Shown here in pieces: positions 3,427 through 5,872 of a stretch of DNA of 5,872 bases; within the stretch, counting starts at the first letter, position 1, and every line of letters begins with the position of its first letter. The translations under genes were made by a program, and so were the position numbers. The stretch comes from Bacteroidota bacterium (GTDB lineage Bacteria > Bacteroidota > Bacteroidia > Chitinophagales > Chitinophagaceae), in assembly GCA_947460795.1 (NCBI GenBank), contig CANHJA010000148.1:1-5872 (forward strand), given 5' to 3'. The notes beneath the pieces are model-generated. The model worked only from the letters and a program-made list of their open reading frames with translations. It made no database searches and was not told the DNA's origin.

Positions 3427-5721
3427 TTAATCTTTTATAATTTTTACTCTATACGTTGTTTTATCATCTATGATTTCGGCAATGTAAATGCCTTTTGTAA
3501 CATGACTAATATCTATCAAGGATGTTTGATTTTCAATTTTAGAAGTTAATAATTTTTGACCAAACGAATTATATAAAATCACTTGTGCTCCATTCATCGG
3601 ACATTCAATTTTAAAAATAGAGTTTGTTGGATTGGGAGAAATGGTGATTTGATTTTGAGTGTTGAGTTCATTAATGCCTACGCCATTTACAGTCATACAA
3701 TTGGAAGTATCGGTGCAACCGTTTTGAGTAACTATCACAGCATAATCACCATTGGCAGTTGCGGTGTATGTTTGGCTATTTGCACCTAAAATAATTGTAA
3801 ACGGATTACAAGTTAACCATTGATAGCTTGCTCCTGTTGAAGTTGCAGAAAGTTGTATGCCATTTTGAGTAGTTGCAACATTGGAATTATTAATTGTCAA
3901 ATTTAATGTGATAATACTGTCACAACCATTTGCATTTATTAATGTATCGTAGTAAATACCACTTGTGGTTATCGTTTGATTATTGAAAGTATACGAATTA
4001 CAAGCAGACTGATTTATTGTATTCGATGTAGGAGTATTGATTGTTAAATTCAACGTGATGATAGAATCGCAACCTGCTGAATTAACTAAAGTATCGTAGT
4101 AAGTGCCACTTTGAGTAATCGTTTGATTGTTGAAAGTATACGAATTACAAGCAGACTGATTCATTGTATTTGATGTAGAATTATTGATTGTTAAATTCAA
4201 CGTGATAATAGAATCACAACTTGCTGAATTGATTAATGTATCATAATAAATACCACTTTGAGTAATCGTTTGATTGTTGAAAGTATACGAATTACATGCA
4301 GACTGATTCAATGTATTTGAAGAGGAATTGATTGTTAAATTCAACGTAATAATACTATCACAACCAGTTGAATTTAGTAAAGTATCACTGTAAATACCAC
4401 TTGTAGTAAGGATTTGATTGTTGAAGGAATAGGAGTTGCATGTGGTTTGAGTTTGATTACTTGAGGTAGCTACACAGCATGTAAATCCATTTGCAATATC
4501 GCCATTGATTATCCAACCTTTTGTATTCAATAAATAATTTCTACTGGATACAGCATTTGTACCATATTTAATTTTTTTTGCTCCTAAAGTTCGTCCATTG
4601 GGGGTATTTATATTATTTGCCCAACCAATTAATGTAGTAGAATAATTAGTACAATCCATACCACAACTATCTAACATAAATTGATTATTTATCAGGGCTG
4701 TTAAATTCCAATTTTCTAATGATTGATTAAAAAATTTGGCATATCTAAACATACCATACATATCAGTTACATTCGCAGTATTCCAATTGCCGATGGGTTG
4801 ATTAAAAGAAGCACTTAAAAACATTTGATTCATATCAGTTACATTACTCGTATTCCAATTTCCAATCGGTTGGTTAAAAGAAGCGCGTAAAAACATTTCT
4901 GACATATTAGTTACATTACTCGTATTCCAATTTCCAATTGGTTGATTAAAAATTGATGACGCTCCCCCTCCAAACATTCCAGACATATTAGTTACATTAC
5001 TCGTATTCCAATTGCCAATGGGTTGGTTAAATATCCAATCACCTCTAAACATATCAGACATATCAGTTACATTACTTGTATTCCAATTTCCAATGGGTTG
5101 ATTAAAAACTAATGCATAAGAAAACATTCCAGACATATTGGTTACATTATTTGTGTTCCAATTTTCAATGAGTTGTTTAAATTTATAAGCTTTATAAAAC
5201 AGATTTTTCATATTAGTTACATTGCTTGTATTCCATGTATCTATATTAACGGGGCTATTTAATCTACTACATTCACGAAACATAGATTCCATGTTGGTTA
5301 CCGAACTTAAATTGGGTACATCAGTTGCTGAAATATTGAGAGAATCGCAACCACTAAAAGCAGTTTCCATACTGGACCAAACAACGCCTCCCCATTGTTC
5401 TATATCCACTAAACGTTTTCTATCTACGTTGTATGCTATATTAATTCTATTAAAATGAGTAGGATTAATTTTTAATCGAATAATTGCATTTGTTGGTAAT
5501 CCTGTAATTATTGCATTGGATCCACTAAAACTTCCACTTCCTGTAGTGCCTGATGGTATGGTTTCCCAAGTATAATTTACGGTGCCCGTTGTACCAACTC
5601 CAAAATTTAGTTGCGTAGAACTTGAGCCAGGTTGATTCAAATTCCAACGTGTAATAAAATCTTGTGCATACACACCATTGGCAAAAAAAGCAACTAAAAC
5701 AATAAGTATAATCTTCTTCAT
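3427..5721 (-). CDS. Secreted BspA-like (DUF285) repeat protein with T9SS C-terminal sorting domain
   Basis: This 764-residue protein is predicted to be extracellular or surface-bound. Residues 1-19 are a Sec signal peptide (MKK, a hydrophobic core, cleavage after VYA before QDF). After a spacer rich in Gly/Ser/Thr, eight BspA-type DUF285 repeats of 24-27 residues run from about 144 to 345, with consensus MSxMFxxAxxFNQPIGNWNTSNVT. Four repeats of 48-49 residues follow (about 428-611), each starting CNSYTFNNQTIT and ending CDSIITLNLTIN, with two Cys that could form a disulfide. An Ig/PKD-like stretch (620-678, YQW...NGDYAVIVTQNGC) leads to a T9SS type A sorting domain (691-764, ISPNPTNSIF...LYNSFGQKLL...GIYIAEI...KIIKD), normally cleaved at export. 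DUF285 proteins in other bacteria act in adhesion or host/particle contact; the ligand here is unknown. The gene has its own terminator and lies 100 bases downstream of groEL. Confidence 0.93.
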   Translation of the reverse strand: MKKIILIVLVAFFANGVYAQDFITRWNLNQPGSSSTQLNFGVGTTGTVNYTWETIPSGTTGSGSFSGSNAIITGLPTNAIIRLKINPTHFNRINIAYNVDRKRLVDIEQWGGVVWSSMETAFSGCDSLNISATDVPNLSSVTNMESMFRECSRLNSPVNIDTWNTSNVTNMKNLFYKAYKFKQLIENWNTNNVTNMSGMFSYALVFNQPIGNWNTSNVTDMSDMFRGDWIFNQPIGNWNTSNVTNMSGMFGGGASSIFNQPIGNWNTSNVTNMSEMFLRASFNQPIGNWNTSNVTDMNQMFLSASFNQPIGNWNTANVTDMYGMFRYAKFFNQSLENWNLTALINNQFMLDSCGMDCTNYSTTLIGWANNINTPNGRTLGAKKIKYGTNAVSSRNYLLNTKGWIINGDIANGFTCCVATSSNQTQTTCNSYSFNNQILTTSGIYSDTLLNSTGCDSIITLNLTINSSSNTLNQSACNSYTFNNQTITQSGIYYDTLINSASCDSIITLNLTINNSTSNTMNQSACNSYTFNNQTITQSGTYYDTLVNSAGCDSIITLNLTINTPTSNTINQSACNSYTFNNQTITTSGIYYDTLINANGCDSIITLNLTINNSNVATTQNGIQLSATSTGASYQWLTCNPFTIILGANSQTYTATANGDYAVIVTQNGCTDTSNCMTVNGVGINELNTQNQITISPNPTNSIFKIECPMNGAQVILYNSFGQKLLTSKIENQTSLIDISHVTKGIYIAEIIDDKTTYRVKIIKD
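3889..4440 (-). repeat. Four tandem CNSYTF...CDSI coding repeats
   Basis: The minus strand encodes four near-identical units starting at Cys428, Cys476, Cys525 and Cys574 of the surface protein, spaced 48, 49 and 49 residues apart. They are also highly similar at the DNA level; for example, a GAAAGTATACGAATTACA-type segment recurs in three units on the + strand. Unit 1 is the most diverged (SYSFNNQIL). In unit 2 the usual GCDSI is SCDSI. This similarity makes unit gain and loss by recombination likely. Confidence 0.88.
4687..5292 (-). repeat. Eight tandem DUF285 (BspA-like) coding repeats
   Basis: Residues 144-345 of the surface protein fall into eight units of 27, 25, 25, 25, 27, 24, 24 and 25 residues, anchored by MxxMF and NWNTSNVT. 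Units 3-7 carry an unchanged FNQPIGNWNT core. The outer units 1, 2 and 8 are more diverged (SPVNIDTWNT, KQLIENWNT, NQSLENWNL), so the central units look recently amplified. Confidence 0.9.
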
Positions 5722-5739
5722 AAATTAAAATATTTTGGG

Positions 5740-5747
5740 CAAAAATA
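5740..5747 (-). promoter_or_regulatory. Possible Bacteroidota -7 promoter element for the surface-protein gene
   Basis: On the minus strand TATTTTTG fits TAnnTTTG and ends 18 bases before the ATG at 5721-5719, just after the groEL terminator stem. No -33 element is seen at the right spacing. If real, it gives the gene its own start with a very short leader. Confidence 0.27.
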
Positions 5748-5755
5748 AATAAAAA

Positions 5756-5777
5756 AGCCGACTCTTTCGAATCGGCT
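5756..5777 (-). terminator. Intrinsic terminator of groEL
   Basis: AGCCGACTC (5756-5764) and GAATCGGCT (5769-5777) form a 9-pair stem with a TTTC loop (GAAA, a GNRA-type loop, in the minus-strand RNA). The position 5762/5771 is G-U only on the minus strand, and six T follow there (complement of 5751-5756). This fits termination of the minus-strand gene ending at 5822. Confidence 0.87.
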
Positions 5778-5792
5778 ATTTGTATTTCCAAA

Positions 5793-5817
5793 CATCGGAC
5801 ATCTGTCATCCGACATC
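5793..5817. repeat. Short direct repeat between groEL and its terminator
   Basis: CATCGGACATC (5793-5803) is followed after TGT by CATCCGACATC (5807-5817), differing at one base. The single difference also makes TCGGA and TCCGA complementary, so the pair can form a weak 5-pair stem. Role unknown; it lies in the 3' untranslated part of the groEL message. Confidence 0.5.
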
Positions 5818-5821
5818 ATTC

Positions 5822-5872
5822 TTAATAATCCATTCCCATTCCACCACCTGGAGGCATAGAAGGCATTGCAGA
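5822..5872 (-). CDS. groEL: C-terminal end of chaperonin GroEL (partial)
   Basis: The minus strand, open from the right edge of the window to a TAA at 5824-5822, encodes SAMPSMPPGGGMGMDY. A Gly/Met-rich flexible tail is the hallmark of GroEL, where it lines the bottom of the folding cavity; it commonly ends in GGM repeats and, in Bacteroidota, in Met/Pro/Gly-rich variants like this. The rest of the gene lies beyond the window. GroEL with GroES folds newly made proteins in the cytoplasm using ATP. A terminator follows 44 bases after the stop, so the next minus-strand gene is probably a separate transcript. The assignment rests on 16 residues, but the composition is distinctive. Confidence 0.8.
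   Translation of the reverse strand, partial: SAMPSMPPGGGMGMDY

Noticed and set aside
5525..5809. 94-residue minus-strand frame overlapping the surface-protein start
   Set aside because: It runs in another frame across the groEL terminator and the signal peptide region, with no family features.

Overview
The window looks like a chromosomal fragment of a member of the Bacteroidota. It is AT-rich, the coding starts have AT-rich leaders without obvious Shine-Dalgarno sequences, and RecA has a Bacteroidota-like sequence. The large secreted protein combines an ...YAQ signal peptide with a C-terminal type IX secretion (T9SS) sorting domain, a system largely confined to this phylum. I cannot place it at genus level from the sequence alone.

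Layout, left to right. Positions 3-68 (+) appear to be the 3' tail of an upstream gene, 22 bases before a complete beta-carbonic anhydrase (91-738, +). A 218-base intergenic region follows, with two stem-loops and promoter-like elements, leading to a complete recA (957-1976, +). recA converges with a small VOC/glyoxalase-fold gene (2053-2412 or 2427, -) across a bidirectional terminator. Next is a REP-associated (Y1/HUH) transposase-like gene (2664-3224, -). It has one perfect palindrome overlapping its stop codon and a three-copy tandem array of the same palindrome, in inverse orientation, upstream of its start. A 764-residue T9SS-secreted surface protein follows (3427-5721, -), built from eight BspA-type (DUF285) repeats and four Cys-containing CNSYTF...CDSI repeats. 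The window ends in the last 16 codons of what looks like groEL (5822-5872, -).

How the parts work. Carbonic anhydrase, RecA and GroEL are housekeeping functions with no evident pathway linking them. The secreted protein is an accessory envelope or extracellular gene inserted downstream of groEL with its own terminator. The transposase-like gene and its hairpins form one unit (a REP/RAYT locus) and are the most unusual part of the window. Three terminators (after the RAYT gene, the surface protein and groEL) share almost the same GCCGA-containing stem. No tRNA, rRNA, CRISPR array, prophage or complete insertion sequence was seen, and I do not see convincing evidence of a wholly new system. The best leads are the RAYT/REP locus with its non-canonical active-site region, and the structured leader before recA.
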